From Pisciglobus halotolerans (lineage in GTDB: Bacteria > Bacillota > Bacilli > Lactobacillales > Carnobacteriaceae), in assembly GCF_900113675.1 (NCBI RefSeq), contig NZ_FOQE01000023.1, positions 1 to 34,401 of the forward strand: a DNA stretch of 34,401 nt, written 5' to 3'. The position numbers and the translations under genes were made by a program. Below the pieces are notes generated by a model. It was given only the letters and a program-made list of their open reading frames with translations. It was not told the origin of the DNA and searched no databases. This document shows, piece by piece, positions 7,631 through 16,957 of the stretch (position 1 is the first letter of the stretch; the number at the start of each line of letters is the position of its first letter).

Positions 7631-8624
7631 AAGCTCATGGGGACATGTCGATGGGCATGAAGTTTTTTCCTATACACTAACAAATGATCAAGGAGCGATA
7701 TTCCGGTGCATGGAGTATGGAGCGGTAGTAACCGCAATTGAAGTTCCAGATCGTGAAGGTCGAATGGAAAATGTCGTGCTCGGTTTTGATTCCCTTGATC
7801 AGTATGTGAAAGATTCACCTTATTTTGGCGCTCTTGTCGGCAGAGTAGCTGGTCGCATTGCGCGTGCTTCTTGGAAAGATCATCAGTTGACAAAAAATGA
7901 AGGCGAGCATCACATTCATGGCGGTACTGCTAATTTCAGTCATCGCGTATGGAAAAGCCGGGTAGTAGAAGATCATCATAAAATAGGTATCGAATTTTCT
8001 TTGGATAGCCCTCATGGAGATAATGGATATCCAGGAAATCTGTGTGTAAAAGTTATCTACTATTGGACAAACGAAAATGTTTGGGAAATGGACATTCTAG
8101 CGCAAACTGATCAAGAAACTTTGTTTAATCCTACGAACCATACGTACTTTAACTTAAGTGGAAACGTAAAGAACAAAATTTTAAACCACACCTTGCAGAT
8201 CGAAGCCAGCGCTTATGCAGAAACGAATGCAGAAAAGCTGCCGACTGGAAGACTGTTGCCTGTTTCTGATACGGCATTTGATTTTAGAGAACCCATTCAA
8301 ATGGGAAAAGCTTTAGAGAAACACCCAGCAGGCTACGACACCCCTTTTAAGTTAGAGGGCACAAAGCACATTGCGTTGGAAGATCCGGAAAGTGGCCGGT
8401 GCTTATCGATTCAAACAGACCGAGATGCTGTGGTTGTATTTTCAACGACCAATATGGAAGAAGACTATATGGTTGCTGGAGAAAAGATGAGCAGTCATCG
8501 TGGGATTGCTCTAGAAACGCAAGAATTACCCGATGCAGTCCACCATTCGGCTTTTCGCTCGATCGTGATTGCACCGCATCAAGAATACCGTTATCAGACA
8601 GCTTACAAATTTACCGTTTGCTGA
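7617..8624 (+). CDS. malM: Aldose 1-epimerase (mutarotase)
   Basis: A 335-residue galactose-mutarotase-fold protein. GALVGRVAGRIA, the His of GEHHIHGG, the His of NPTNHTYFNLSG and the C-terminal Glu of GIALETQELPD are the conserved elements, the Glu being the expected catalytic base. It should interconvert alpha and beta glucose or maltose, which helps because MalP produces and uses specific anomers. Start TTG 7617 is set by GGAGGG 6 bases upstream, inside the end of pgmB; GTG 7599 is possible but lacks a site. The malM name follows the E. faecalis operon and differs from E. coli malM. Confidence 0.88.
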   Translation: MNIRKSSWGHVDGHEVFSYTLTNDQGAIFRCMEYGAVVTAIEVPDREGRMENVVLGFDSLDQYVKDSPYFGALVGRVAGRIARASWKDHQLTKNEGEHHIHGGTANFSHRVWKSRVVEDHHKIGIEFSLDSPHGDNGYPGNLCVKVIYYWTNENVWEMDILAQTDQETLFNPTNHTYFNLSGNVKNKILNHTLQIEASAYAETNAEKLPTGRLLPVSDTAFDFREPIQMGKALEKHPAGYDTPFKLEGTKHIALEDPESGRCLSIQTDRDAVVVFSTTNMEEDYMVAGEKMSSHRGIALETQELPDAVHHSAFRSIVIAPHQEYRYQTAYKFTVC

Positions 8625-8664
8625 AAGTACGGCTGGATAAAAAAGAAGAGAAAGGGGTGTAGGA

Positions 8665-9696
8665 ATGGCGATTACCATAAAAGATGTAGCAAAAAAAGCT
8701 GGAGTAGCCACTTCGACTGTTTCCCGTACGCTGCAAAATTCACCAAGCATCAGTGAAAAGACGAAACAAAATGTCCGACAAGTCATGGATGAATTGGGAT
8801 ACCGACCGAATTTAACGGCACGCGGTTTAGCCAGTAAAACGACTCAAACGATTGGGATCGTTTTGCCTGTATCGGAAGGGAAAGCTTTTCAGAATACCTT
8901 CTTTCTCAGAATGATCCGCGGTATCAGCAAAGCGTGTAACGAGAAAAAATACATGGTAGCGATCGCTTCAGGCATGACGGAAGAAGAGTTGTTGGAAAGC
9001 ATTCAAACGATGGCAGAAGGCGGACGAGCGGATGGCTTTATTGTGCTTTATTCAAAAAAAGATGATCCTATTATTGAATATTTGCATCAAGAAAAGCTGC
9101 CGTACGCGATGATCGGAAAACCATATAAGTATGAAAATGATATGCTATATGTGGATAATGATAATAGAACGGCCGGAAAAGATGCGACAAATTATCTGCT
9201 CCAGCTAGGGCATCAAAAAATCGCTTTTATGGGCGAAGATAGAGAACAAATGGTAATTTATGAACGGTTGGAAGGATATGAACAAGCGCTAAAAGAGGCC
9301 GGTTTAGAAATGGATCCTAACTTGATCATAGATGTGACGTTGCCTGAAGATCAATACCAAGAAAAAATCCAGCAATTATTTGATGTTGCAGATTTTCCAA
9401 CGGGCATTGTGGCGAGTGATGATTTGATTGCACTGAATACCATTTACTTACTCAGCAACTTTGGATTGAAAATTCCAAAAGATGTGTCGATCATCAGCTT
9501 TAACAACTCGATTTTTGCTGAAAAATCACAGCCGGAGTTAACTTCGGTTGAGTTGCATATTGATTCGTTGACTGCTCAAACCGTGTCTCAGCTGATTGGA
9601 CTGGTCGAAAAGACACAGACGCTAGCCGTCAAAACAATCTTGCCGCACCAAATCATGGTAAGGCAATCTTGCCAAGAGATAAATGCGGATAGCTGA
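8665..9696 (+). CDS. malR: LacI-family maltose operon repressor
   Basis: A 343-residue DNA-binding regulator. Residues 4-23 form the LacI helix-turn-helix (IKDVAKKAGVATSTVSRTL). The hinge and periplasmic-binding-type sensor domain follow, with YVDNDNRTAG, GHQKIAFMG, GIVASDDLIAL and SIISFNNS at the expected places. It starts at ATG 8665 behind AGGGGTG, 40 bases after malM. Closing its own operon and facing GCAANCGTTTGC operators, it is most likely the local repressor, released by maltose. No terminator is obvious after it. Confidence 0.88.
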   Translation: MAITIKDVAKKAGVATSTVSRTLQNSPSISEKTKQNVRQVMDELGYRPNLTARGLASKTTQTIGIVLPVSEGKAFQNTFFLRMIRGISKACNEKKYMVAIASGMTEEELLESIQTMAEGGRADGFIVLYSKKDDPIIEYLHQEKLPYAMIGKPYKYENDMLYVDNDNRTAGKDATNYLLQLGHQKIAFMGEDREQMVIYERLEGYEQALKEAGLEMDPNLIIDVTLPEDQYQEKIQQLFDVADFPTGIVASDDLIALNTIYLLSNFGLKIPKDVSIISFNNSIFAEKSQPELTSVELHIDSLTAQTVSQLIGLVEKTQTLAVKTILPHQIMVRQSCQEINADS

Positions 9697-9764
9697 GTGT
9701 TTGGCTTTTATCACAAAAGTAGGGATGACAAAGTAAATAAGGGAAAATAGGGGGAGACTCGCTT

Positions 9765-9965
9765 ACTGTGGTCGTTTCCAAAAGATAGACCAAACATCTA
9801 ACTTTTGGTGCTGCACAGCTGACGGGTCTCTTTCTTTCGGTTCTACTTGGCAAAAGCGAAGTGTCTACCCTGCGAATAGGATGGCTTATTAAAAAAAGTA
9901 AAAATAGAAAACATCGTCGGCATAAGTGTAAAAATTTTTCCCAACAATTAATGGACACTATCTAT
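9765..9965. repeat. Degenerate second copy of the 1383-1606 repeat
   Basis: 9854-9965 aligns with 1485-1606 with small gaps: GAAGTGTCTACCCTGC, GGCTTATT, then an A-rich run, AAAACATCGTCGGCATAAGTG and ACAATTAATGGACACTATC. The GC-rich half (9765-9853) is only faintly recognisable. This is the main content of the 368-base gap between malR and the next gene. Confidence 0.45.
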
Positions 9966-9978
9966 ATAAGGTTCAGAA

Positions 9979-10007
9979 TAGACGAAATTTCTCTCTTACG
10001 TTATACT
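9979..10007 (+). promoter_or_regulatory. Possible promoter of the glycosylation operon
   Basis: TAGACG (9979-9984), 17 bases, TATACT (10002-10007), about 58 bases before the glycosyltransferase ATG. The same hexamer TAGACG is the best -35 of the exporter operon at 27164. Confidence 0.5.
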
Positions 10008-10064
10008 GGGGTGATAGGAGTCTGAAAAAAATGGATCCATTGAAGTAAAGGAAGGTTTTTTTTG

Positions 10065-11048
10065 ATGAAAAGGATAACGATATTGATTCCTGCATATAAC
10101 GAAAGTGAAGTCATTGAGCAGATGCATGAAGTCTTAAGTCAGACTTGCAGCAAACTGTCTCGTTATCAATTCGAATTTTTATTCGTTAATGATGGAAGTT
10201 CGGACAATACGATCGATTTGATCAAGATACTGGCAGAAAAAGATGAGCGGGTCCAGTATGTAGATCTTTCTAGAAATTTTGGAAAAGAGATCGCGATGTC
10301 AGCAGGTTTTGATTACGCTAAAGGGGACGCAGTAGTGATCATTGATGCCGATCTGCAGCAGCCGCCTGAAACGATCGAGGAAATGATCTACTGGTGGGAA
10401 CAAGGCTACGATGATGTCTACGCAACGCGTGAAGAACGTAAAGGCGAAAGCGGCTTGAAAAAGCTGACGTCTAAACTGTATTACAAAATGCTGCAGAAAG
10501 TTACCAAAGAACGTATTTATCCCAATGCTGGTGATTTCCGTTTATTAGACCGTAAATGTATTGATGCCTTAAAGCAGTTGCGAGAACAGGCACGTTACAC
10601 AAAAGGGATGTACGCTTGGATCGGCTTTAAGAAAAAGGAAATCAGCTATGTGGCAGAGCCGAGAGCTGGCGGTGAAACGAAATGGAAATTGTCTTCCTTG
10701 TGGCTGCTAGCGATTGATGGCATTACAGCTTACAGTACGCTGCCATTAAAAGTGTGGTCGATCATTGGAACGATTATTTCATTGTTGGGGTTTGTCTACT
10801 TGTTGATCGAAATCGGGAAAACATTGATTTATGGCAGTGATGTTGCCGGTTATCCTTCCATGCTTGCTGGTATTCTCTTGCTAGGCGGGATCCAATTGAT
10901 TTCTTTGGGTGTCATTGGTGAATACTTAGGGCGTGTGTTTGTGGAAACAAAAGGGCGGCCGCTATACTTTGTGCAAGAATCATCAAAAGAGAAAAAGCTG
11001 TCAGTTGAAAAAGAACAGAAGACGGATACAGAAAGTGTTGGGAAATAA
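10065..11048 (+). CDS. GtrB/CsbB-type membrane glycosyltransferase (GT2)
   Basis: A 327-residue inner-face membrane enzyme that most likely loads a sugar from a nucleotide donor onto undecaprenyl phosphate. The N-terminal GT2 domain has LIPAYNESE, FVNDGSSDNT and the metal-binding DADLQQPP. SRNFGKE and GDFRLLDRK are typical of the dolichol-phosphate-mannose-synthase group. Two C-terminal membrane helices (about residues 229-252 and 263-290) anchor it. ATG 10065 lies about 9 bases after AAGGAAGG; a TTG one codon earlier is also possible. The next gene, a GtrA flippase, starts 3 bases after its stop, which supports the role. The sugar cannot be told from sequence. Confidence 0.85.
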   Translation: MKRITILIPAYNESEVIEQMHEVLSQTCSKLSRYQFEFLFVNDGSSDNTIDLIKILAEKDERVQYVDLSRNFGKEIAMSAGFDYAKGDAVVIIDADLQQPPETIEEMIYWWEQGYDDVYATREERKGESGLKKLTSKLYYKMLQKVTKERIYPNAGDFRLLDRKCIDALKQLREQARYTKGMYAWIGFKKKEISYVAEPRAGGETKWKLSSLWLLAIDGITAYSTLPLKVWSIIGTIISLLGFVYLLIEIGKTLIYGSDVAGYPSMLAGILLLGGIQLISLGVIGEYLGRVFVETKGRPLYFVQESSKEKKLSVEKEQKTDTESVGK

Positions 11049-11051
11049 GCA

Positions 11052-11459
11052 ATGGAAAAAATCAAGCAATTATTGAAAAAATATGAAGAAGCGATCAGTT
11101 ATTTAGTTTTCGGCGGTTTGACAACTGTCGTGAATATCGTCGCATTCTTTTTACTAGACACAGTGTTGAACATGCAATATTTAGTGGCCAACTTGATCGC
11201 CATCATCGTATCGATCTTATTTGCCTTCTTCACGAATAAAAGATATGTGTTTAAATCAAAGTCTGAAACCCTAAGAGATTGGCTGAAAGAGTTCTTATTA
11301 TTTGTTGGTTTTCGAGCCGTTTCCGGTGTTTTTGACATGCTGAGTATGTGGGTACTGGTTGATTTCTTACAAATCGACACGAATATTTCAAAAATTCTGA
11401 CACAATTTATCGTTGTTGTTTTGAATTACTTTTTCAGCAAATTCTTTATTTTTAAATGA
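11052..11459 (+). CDS. GtrA-like flippase family protein
   Basis: A 135-residue integral membrane protein with four predicted helices (about 17-37, 41-62, 77-100 and 112-132) and the GtrA-family features YLVFGGLTTVVN, FFTNKRYVFKS and LNYFFSKFFIF. GtrA proteins are thought to flip lipid-linked sugars outward. It sits between the transferase that makes such a lipid and the GT-C enzyme that would use it. Size is normal. Function is inferred from family and position. Confidence 0.83.
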   Translation: MEKIKQLLKKYEEAISYLVFGGLTTVVNIVAFFLLDTVLNMQYLVANLIAIIVSILFAFFTNKRYVFKSKSETLRDWLKEFLLFVGFRAVSGVFDMLSMWVLVDFLQIDTNISKILTQFIVVVLNYFFSKFFIFK

Positions 11460-11496
11460 TTTGCTGGACAGCAAACGACAAAAAGTTGGAGGAAAA

Positions 11497-14250
11497 ATGA
11501 TGTTAAATGGATTTTCTGCTGCATCGCAGCAAAAATGGCCGATGAAAAAAACGATTATGCTATATACAGGGATTTTTTTAGCTTTGATCGTTGCCATCTA
11601 TAGTTACTTCTGGATAAATGGTATTTCTTTTATTTGGCAAAGTGATGGTTTTACGCAACACTATTTATTGTTCAAAGATTATGCAGAGATACTGAAAAAC
11701 TTTTTGCGCCACCCACTTGAAGGAATCCCCATGTGGGACTGGACAAACGGTTTGGGAGCAGATATGATCCAATCGTATGGTTATTATGTGATTGGAGACC
11801 CGTTTGCTTATTTAGGCGTCTTTTTTCCTGAGCATTTGATGGAGTTTGCCTTTCACTTCTTGATCTTATTAAGAGTATACTGTATCGGTTTAGCTTTTCT
11901 TTTTTTTGCTCGGAAAATAGGGCTGTACGCTGACGGCGGCTTGTTTGGATCAATCGTTTATACCTTTACTTTTTATGTCATCTTGAATGTGACACGTCAT
12001 CCTTTCTTTTTAACACCGATGATTTTCTTGCCGTTGTTATGTTTAGGAATGGAAAAGATGTTGCGGAATGAGTCGAATCGCTTGTTTATACTGGTCGTCT
12101 TTATCAGTGCAGTCAGCAATTTCTATTTCTTTTACATGCTGACCTTACTGGTATTCATTTATGCACTCGTCCGTTATTTTTATATGAATGGGTTTATTTC
12201 TTTCAAACACCTTTTTCAATATGTTTGGCGAGCACTTTATTCTTACGTGATTGGTCTATTGTTATCGGCAGTCGTACTGGTACCAATCATTTGGGGCTTT
12301 TTGCATTCTTCACGCGAAGCAAGTGAATTTGCAGGAGGGCTGTCCATTTACCCCCTGCAGTATTATATTGTGATGGTTCGTAATCTGTTTATTCCAGATA
12401 GTTACTTATGGACCGTCATGGGATTTGCATCAGTCACGATATTGATCTTGCCGCTGTTTATCACCAGACGGAAGTGGTTTAGTTACTTGCCTTGGATACT
12501 ATCGGTATTTTTGGTTATGCTGCTGCTGCCAGCATTCGGCTCGATCATGAACGGGATGTCTGGACCATTTAATCGCTGGTCATTTGCTATTCCGCTGTTT
12601 CTAGGCTTAGCAGCCGGGAGACTTTATGATCACCGATTTGATTTGCGTAAAAACGACTTAAAAATGATGGGCTTTTCGCTAGCCATCTTTTTGTTGGTTG
12701 CTGTGTTGGAAAGGAAAGTCAGTCCGATTCGTTCTGTGATGTTTGCACCCATTTTGTGTGCGGCTGGAATGTGGTTATTGCTGATCGGTGCCAATACGCG
12801 TGAATCTCTCACAACAAAAAGGAAAAAAATGGTCTCTCTTGGTCTGTTCCTTTTGTTGAGCTTGAACTTAGTGATCAATGCAATGGATTATTATTACCCA
12901 AGTGGTCAAAATACGGTTGAAACGCTGCTAGACTATGGGACAGCCGATCAAACGTATGAGCAGACTTTTGATGGAGCAGAAAATGTTATTCCTCAAGTTG
13001 ATCGAGATGTTTTTCGCATGGGATTGACGGCTAAAGACCGGGACATTCGTAACCATCTCATCTATTTGGACCGCATGGGAATGACGTCTTATCTTTCGAT
13101 TACGAACGGTTATGTAGCGGAATTTTCGCGTGAGTTGGAATCTGGAGCTTTTCAGCTGATCCAACCGGTCCGTAATGGGTTTGACGATCGTCGTATCATC
13201 AATCATTTATTAGGGGTGCGGTATATTGTTACGCCAGTTGAAAATGAAAACTACTTGCCGGAAGGGTATCAAGTGATCCATCGAACAACGGGTGAGCATC
13301 CGCATTTAGTAGCGGAAACACAAGAGGCTTATCCTTTCGCTTATGCCAATGAAACTTATTTGTCCACAGAAGACTTTGAAAAGCTGAATCCAGTTGAAAA
13401 AGATGCTTTTCTTTCTTATGGGGTCGTGGTAGATGAAAAAGAAACAGATGTCAGCCAACTGCAACCATTTGATCAAGACTTGGGGGTCAAAGAACTGCCA
13501 TTCGATGTGATCGTGGAAGACAGCAGCTTGGATACAGTAGGAAATAACAAAGTTCGCGTGAAAGATAGAGAAGGCTCTTTTGAACTAAGCGTTAAAAATC
13601 AACAAGAGTTGGAAAATGCAGAAATCTATGTTCACTTAGAAGGATTGCACTATCATCCTGAACAAACAGACTCGATCGCCAGAGAAAAGACGAGTTACAC
13701 GGCAAATGTTGCTTTCGGTCAACGGAACAAATCTATTTTTCAATCGGATGAGTTGAGTTTTAGCACATATATGTTCCGAGATAAGATGCTATTTAATCTA
13801 GGCTATCAGGAAAAGGTCGATCCGGATGAAAAATTCGTGATCACCTTTGATGAACCGGGATTGTATGAATTGGATAATATTACGATTTATGCTTTGCCGA
13901 AAGATCCTGAATATCAAGCAAAAGTAGCAGAGAAAAAAGAACATCAACTACAGCTGACGACTTTTGAAAACGATCGGATCGAGGGGACGATCGATCAGCA
14001 ACAGCCTGCCATTTTAACGACTTCTATTCCATATGGAGATGGTTGGAAGGCGACGGTCAATGGCAAAAAAGTCGACACGATAAAGACCAATATCGGTTTT
14101 GTCGGCATCCCATTAACCGCGGGCCATTCTGAGGTCGTTTTGACGTATCGGACGCCTTTCTTGTTAACAGGCTTAGCGTTGACGGTTATCGGTTTGCTAT
14201 TGTTTATCGCAAATGAGCGCTACTGGAAGCAAAAGAAAATAACCCTTTAA
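11497..14250 (+). CDS. YfhO-family GT-C membrane protein
   Basis: A 917-residue polytopic protein. The first helix is around residues 16-36, followed by an Asp-containing outward loop (WQSDGFTQHYLLFKDY) typical of GT-C enzymes, then about ten more helices to roughly residue 450. A large extracytoplasmic domain follows (about 460-885) and one C-terminal helix (FLLTGLALTVIGLLLFIA). In Bacillus and Listeria YfhO relatives work with CsbB/GtrB-type enzymes to put sugars on lipoteichoic or wall teichoic acid. This one probably does the same with the two genes before it. ATG 11497 follows TGGAGG by 4 bases and ATG 11500 by 7, so either could be used. Confidence 0.82.
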   Translation: MMLNGFSAASQQKWPMKKTIMLYTGIFLALIVAIYSYFWINGISFIWQSDGFTQHYLLFKDYAEILKNFLRHPLEGIPMWDWTNGLGADMIQSYGYYVIGDPFAYLGVFFPEHLMEFAFHFLILLRVYCIGLAFLFFARKIGLYADGGLFGSIVYTFTFYVILNVTRHPFFLTPMIFLPLLCLGMEKMLRNESNRLFILVVFISAVSNFYFFYMLTLLVFIYALVRYFYMNGFISFKHLFQYVWRALYSYVIGLLLSAVVLVPIIWGFLHSSREASEFAGGLSIYPLQYYIVMVRNLFIPDSYLWTVMGFASVTILILPLFITRRKWFSYLPWILSVFLVMLLLPAFGSIMNGMSGPFNRWSFAIPLFLGLAAGRLYDHRFDLRKNDLKMMGFSLAIFLLVAVLERKVSPIRSVMFAPILCAAGMWLLLIGANTRESLTTKRKKMVSLGLFLLLSLNLVINAMDYYYPSGQNTVETLLDYGTADQTYEQTFDGAENVIPQVDRDVFRMGLTAKDRDIRNHLIYLDRMGMTSYLSITNGYVAEFSRELESGAFQLIQPVRNGFDDRRIINHLLGVRYIVTPVENENYLPEGYQVIHRTTGEHPHLVAETQEAYPFAYANETYLSTEDFEKLNPVEKDAFLSYGVVVDEKETDVSQLQPFDQDLGVKELPFDVIVEDSSLDTVGNNKVRVKDREGSFELSVKNQQELENAEIYVHLEGLHYHPEQTDSIAREKTSYTANVAFGQRNKSIFQSDELSFSTYMFRDKMLFNLGYQEKVDPDEKFVITFDEPGLYELDNITIYALPKDPEYQAKVAEKKEHQLQLTTFENDRIEGTIDQQQPAILTTSIPYGDGWKATVNGKKVDTIKTNIGFVGIPLTAGHSEVVLTYRTPFLLTGLALTVIGLLLFIANERYWKQKKITL

Positions 14251-14295
14251 AAAAACGACTGTACAGGTCTAATGCCGGTACAGTCGTTTTTTTAC
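14251..14295. terminator. Bidirectional intrinsic terminator
   Basis: AAAAACGACTGTAC (14251-14264) pairs perfectly with GTACAGTCGTTTTT (14278-14291), with T runs on both strands. It separates the convergent yfhO-like and mgtC-like genes. Confidence 0.9.
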
Positions 14296-15027
14296 CTATT
14301 GGTCCTCAATTGTCCATTGTGAAGAGATATGAATCACAGAAGAAAGTTTGGAAAGGTCATCTACGACCTTTGAAATAGGGGGATCATCACTTGATAAGTT
14401 TAAAGTATAGTAATTTGTATAAATTATGTGATTGCGATCAATGTCTTTATCAACACTGTACTCTACATCAAAAACATCGATTTTTTGCTGCTTAAAATAA
14501 TCCTCGATCAACTGTTTCGTCTGTGAATGATTCAAATATTGGATTTTAACCAACTTATCGTCAGGGACTTTAAAGATTCGCCTGATCAATCTTAAAACCA
14601 ACAAAATAATCAAAGTACCAGAAAAGGAAATGACAAAATATCCCATGCCAATAGCAATTCCAAGACCAGCTGTGGCCCAAATAGAAGCAGCTGTTGTTAA
14701 TCCGCTGACGTTGCGTTTCGTAATGATGATCGTTCCGGCCCCGAGAAAACCAATCCCACTCACGATCTGTGCTGTTAGACGTGTAATGTCGGTAGAAATG
14801 GTTTGAGCATAGTCAGGGTTCATACGGACGATTTCGATGGTCTCATAAGTTGCCCGCATCTGCACCATTGATAAAATAGCTGCACCGATACAAACAAGCA
14901 TATGTGTTCTTAAACCAGCATCATGTCCTTTTAATTCTCTTTCATAACCAATCAAACTGCCGAGAGCCGTTGCTGCTAATAAACGAATAATCACTTCAAA
15001 TACACTCAAATTGATGATATCTTCCAT
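14296..15027 (-). CDS. MgtC/SapB-family membrane protein
   Basis: A 243-residue inner-membrane protein. Residues 1-145 carry the MgtC/SapB region with about five helices and the hallmarks LIGYERELKGHDAGLRTHML, SGIGFLGAGTI and TTAASIWATAGLGIAIG. The remaining ~95 residues form a cytosolic ACT-like tail. Family members are linked to growth at low magnesium and to membrane-potential or ATPase control, but the role of Gram-positive ones is uncertain. The frame is open 36 codons further upstream; I chose ATG 15027, preceded by GGTGA and matching the usual MEDIINLSV-type N-terminus. It lies 85 bases after the chromate-type pair on the same strand. Confidence 0.82.
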   Translation of the reverse strand: MEDIINLSVFEVIIRLLAATALGSLIGYERELKGHDAGLRTHMLVCIGAAILSMVQMRATYETIEIVRMNPDYAQTISTDITRLTAQIVSGIGFLGAGTIIITKRNVSGLTTAASIWATAGLGIAIGMGYFVISFSGTLIILLVLRLIRRIFKVPDDKLVKIQYLNHSQTKQLIEDYFKQQKIDVFDVEYSVDKDIDRNHIIYTNYYTLNLSSDDPPISKVVDDLSKLSSVIHISSQWTIEDQ

Positions 15028-15112
15028 TATTTCACCAGCTTTCAATAAGGGGTATTTAGTATGTTTAAAAAACAAGCGGTGGTGGATTCTATTGTTCAAT
15101 AGAAAATCAGTA

Positions 15113-15676
15113 CTAAAAGATATAATAGATGGCAATTCCAGCTATTCCTGAAGCGATCATCACTTGGATCGGTCCAAATTTTGTTTTGCGCAGGATCAGG
15201 AAACAAATCGCGAAAATGATGACGGAAATCCAATTTAAATCACTTAATGAAACCGGAAATTCTTCTTTGTTAAATAAAGCGGTTAAAAAGATGCTGAGTC
15301 CAGCTGAACCAATCAGTGCGACAACTGCGGGGCGTAGACCTATGATCATGCCTTGAACAATAGAGAGGTTCCGATATTTATAATACAATCGTGCTAAGAG
15401 CAGTACAATGATACAAGAAGGCGTGACACAACCAATCGTAGCAATAATAGATCCTGGGAGGCCTGCGACTTTTGTTCCGACAAAGGTGGAAGCATTAATA
15501 GCGATCGGGCCAGGTGTCATTTGCGAAATGGTGATGATATCAATAAATTCCGTACTGGAAAGCCAATGATTATTTTCGATCACCTGTTGCTGGATCAAAG
15601 GCAAAGCAGCATAACCGCCTCCAAAACTAAAAAGACCGACTTGAAAAAAACTCCAAAATAACTGTAAGTAAATCAA
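15113..15676 (-). CDS. Chromate transporter family, second half-size subunit
   Basis: A 187-residue membrane protein with one CHR domain: FSFGGGYAALPLIQQQV and MTPGPIAINASTFVG are the paired family signatures. Five to six helices are expected. Short CHR proteins come as gene pairs and are thought to form a heteromer; the true substrate in such bacteria is often unknown. The start is TTG 15676, which overlaps the upstream gene's TGA as TTGA, with GGAGG about 9 bases before it. This strongly suggests coupled translation at equal ratio. Confidence 0.85.
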   Translation of the reverse strand: MIYLQLFWSFFQVGLFSFGGGYAALPLIQQQVIENNHWLSSTEFIDIITISQMTPGPIAINASTFVGTKVAGLPGSIIATIGCVTPSCIIVLLLARLYYKYRNLSIVQGMIIGLRPAVVALIGSAGLSIFLTALFNKEEFPVSLSDLNWISVIIFAICFLILRKTKFGPIQVMIASGIAGIAIYYIF

Positions 15677-16251
15677 ACTTCAGGTCCTCCTTCTGTCTCA
15701 TCTTTTTTTTCTTGATGATTCAAAATCCCCACTATCCCGCAGACAGCCAATACGATCAAAATATTGACGTCAAAGAAAAGGGTTGCTGCAAAAGCTAAAA
15801 TCATCATCACGATAGGAATCCATTCTTTTTGAAGAATGATCTTAGAGGCCATATCGTAGATCACATTAATGATCACCGCAGCTACACCAGCTTGCATCCC
15901 CAGTAAGAGCGCGCTGACGATCGGATTTTCTCTAAAGGCGACATAAAAATAGGAGATCAATGTAGTGATCAATAGCGGCGGCAAGACAGTTCCGATGATC
16001 GATACTATCGCTCCGAGGATACCAGCCATTCGATAGCCGACAATAATCGAACTGTTGACCGCGATGGGCCCTGGTGCAGATTGCGCAATGGCTACAAGGT
16101 CCAGCATTTCTTCTTCATCAATCCATTTCAGTTCTCTGACAAAACGTTTCTGCATCAACGGCACGATGACATAACCACCGCCAAATGTAAAAGCGCTAAG
16201 CGTGAACGTGGAAAGAAATAAAGTCCAATAAAAAGAAGCATCTTTCTTCAT
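15673..16251 (-). CDS. Chromate transporter family, first half-size subunit
   Basis: A 192-residue membrane protein with the CHR signatures FTFGGGYVIVPLMQKRF and SAPGPIAVNSSIIVG. It is the partner of the next gene, with which it shares a 4-base overlap. The start ATG 16251 has GGAGAG about 6 bases upstream. A TATACT -10-like box (16281-16276) lies 25 bases before it, but no good -35 is visible. The charged C-terminus (HQEKKDETEGG) is probably cytosolic. Confidence 0.85.
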   Translation of the reverse strand: MKKDASFYWTLFLSTFTLSAFTFGGGYVIVPLMQKRFVRELKWIDEEEMLDLVAIAQSAPGPIAVNSSIIVGYRMAGILGAIVSIIGTVLPPLLITTLISYFYVAFRENPIVSALLLGMQAGVAAVIINVIYDMASKIILQKEWIPIVMMILAFAATLFFDVNILIVLAVCGIVGILNHQEKKDETEGGPEV

Positions 16252-16420
16252 GAGGTTCTCTCCTTTTCGATAAGTTCACTTCTAGTATAACTTAAATAAC
16301 AGCCTGCTTCATCTAAAACGAAAAGAATGAAACGATTTTTGAGTGGACAAGTAAAGTCCTTTTAGCTCTTTTTCTATTACGATGGGATCGATTTGCTGTA
16401 AAAATGATTGGTCGCTGATC

Positions 16421-16646
16421 CTGTAAACAAGTTGCTTGCCGGGTTTTATGCTCTGAACTTGATCACAGCAGCTTGGTCTGTGAACGAGTTGCAGGTTTTG
16501 TGCCCTGAACTTGATCACAGCAGCTTGATCTGTGAACGAGTTGAAGGTTTTATACTCTGAACTTGATCACAGCAGCTTGGTCTGTGAACGAGTTGAAGAT
16601 TTTCTGCTCTATACTTGATCACAGCAGCCCAATCTGTGAACGAGTT
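16421..16646 (+). repeat. Array 1: four 52-bp hairpin units
   Basis: Each unit has arms AACTTGATCACAG and CTGTGAACGAGTT around a 9-base loop (13-9-13), then a 17-base spacer. Dyads start at 16456, 16508, 16560 and 16612, exactly 52 bp apart. A degenerate right arm (16421-16433) precedes them. The arms pair at 12 of 13 positions with one A-A mismatch. The 16252-16420 stretch upstream shows nothing else clear. The array lies between the divergent chromate and GT8 genes. Confidence 0.9.
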
Positions 16647-16650
16647 GCAG

Positions 16651-16775
16651 CACAATAGCATTCAACTGATGCTGCTAAACATAGCTTGCTGTCATTTGGC
16701 TAAACACTCATCCGTCTATACCGAATACAGAAAGTGAAGTCTGTTTTCAAGAAAATATTCATTATAATAGTAAGA
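16651..16775 (+). repeat. Array-end module, copy 1
   Basis: It begins CACAATAGCATTCAACTGAT and then GCTGCTAAACAT, a stretch of 32 bases identical to 24124 onward. Similarity then continues more weakly for about 90 bases (CTCATC-GTCTATACCGAATA against CTCATCAATCTGTACTGAACA). It directly abuts the last hairpin unit in both places. Confidence 0.8.
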
Positions 16776-16957
16776 GCAAATGGGCCAAACAAGTGACTGA
16801 TTCATAAGGTGAACCACATATCTTCAAATATTCAGGATGAGAAAATATTTGCGTGGTGCAGCAGGCAGAGATAAGGCTATTAGCTGACTGTAAAGCCTCC
16901 TATACCACCAGCATGAAATGTTGAACAAACAACTTCATTTTTTGATGGCTTAAATTG
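16776..16957. other. Intergenic stretch without recognised content
   Basis: This AT-rich stretch between the module and the GT8 promoter shows no gene, convincing hairpin or repeat. Confidence 0.5.

Noticed and set aside
7375-7893. 172-codon minus-strand frame over pgmB/malM
   Set aside because: Both plus-strand genes have intact family motifs; the reverse frame has low-complexity composition and no ribosome site.
16421-16646. CRISPR-like array
   Set aside because: Spacers of 17 bases are near copies of each other, and the array shares its end module with a second array.
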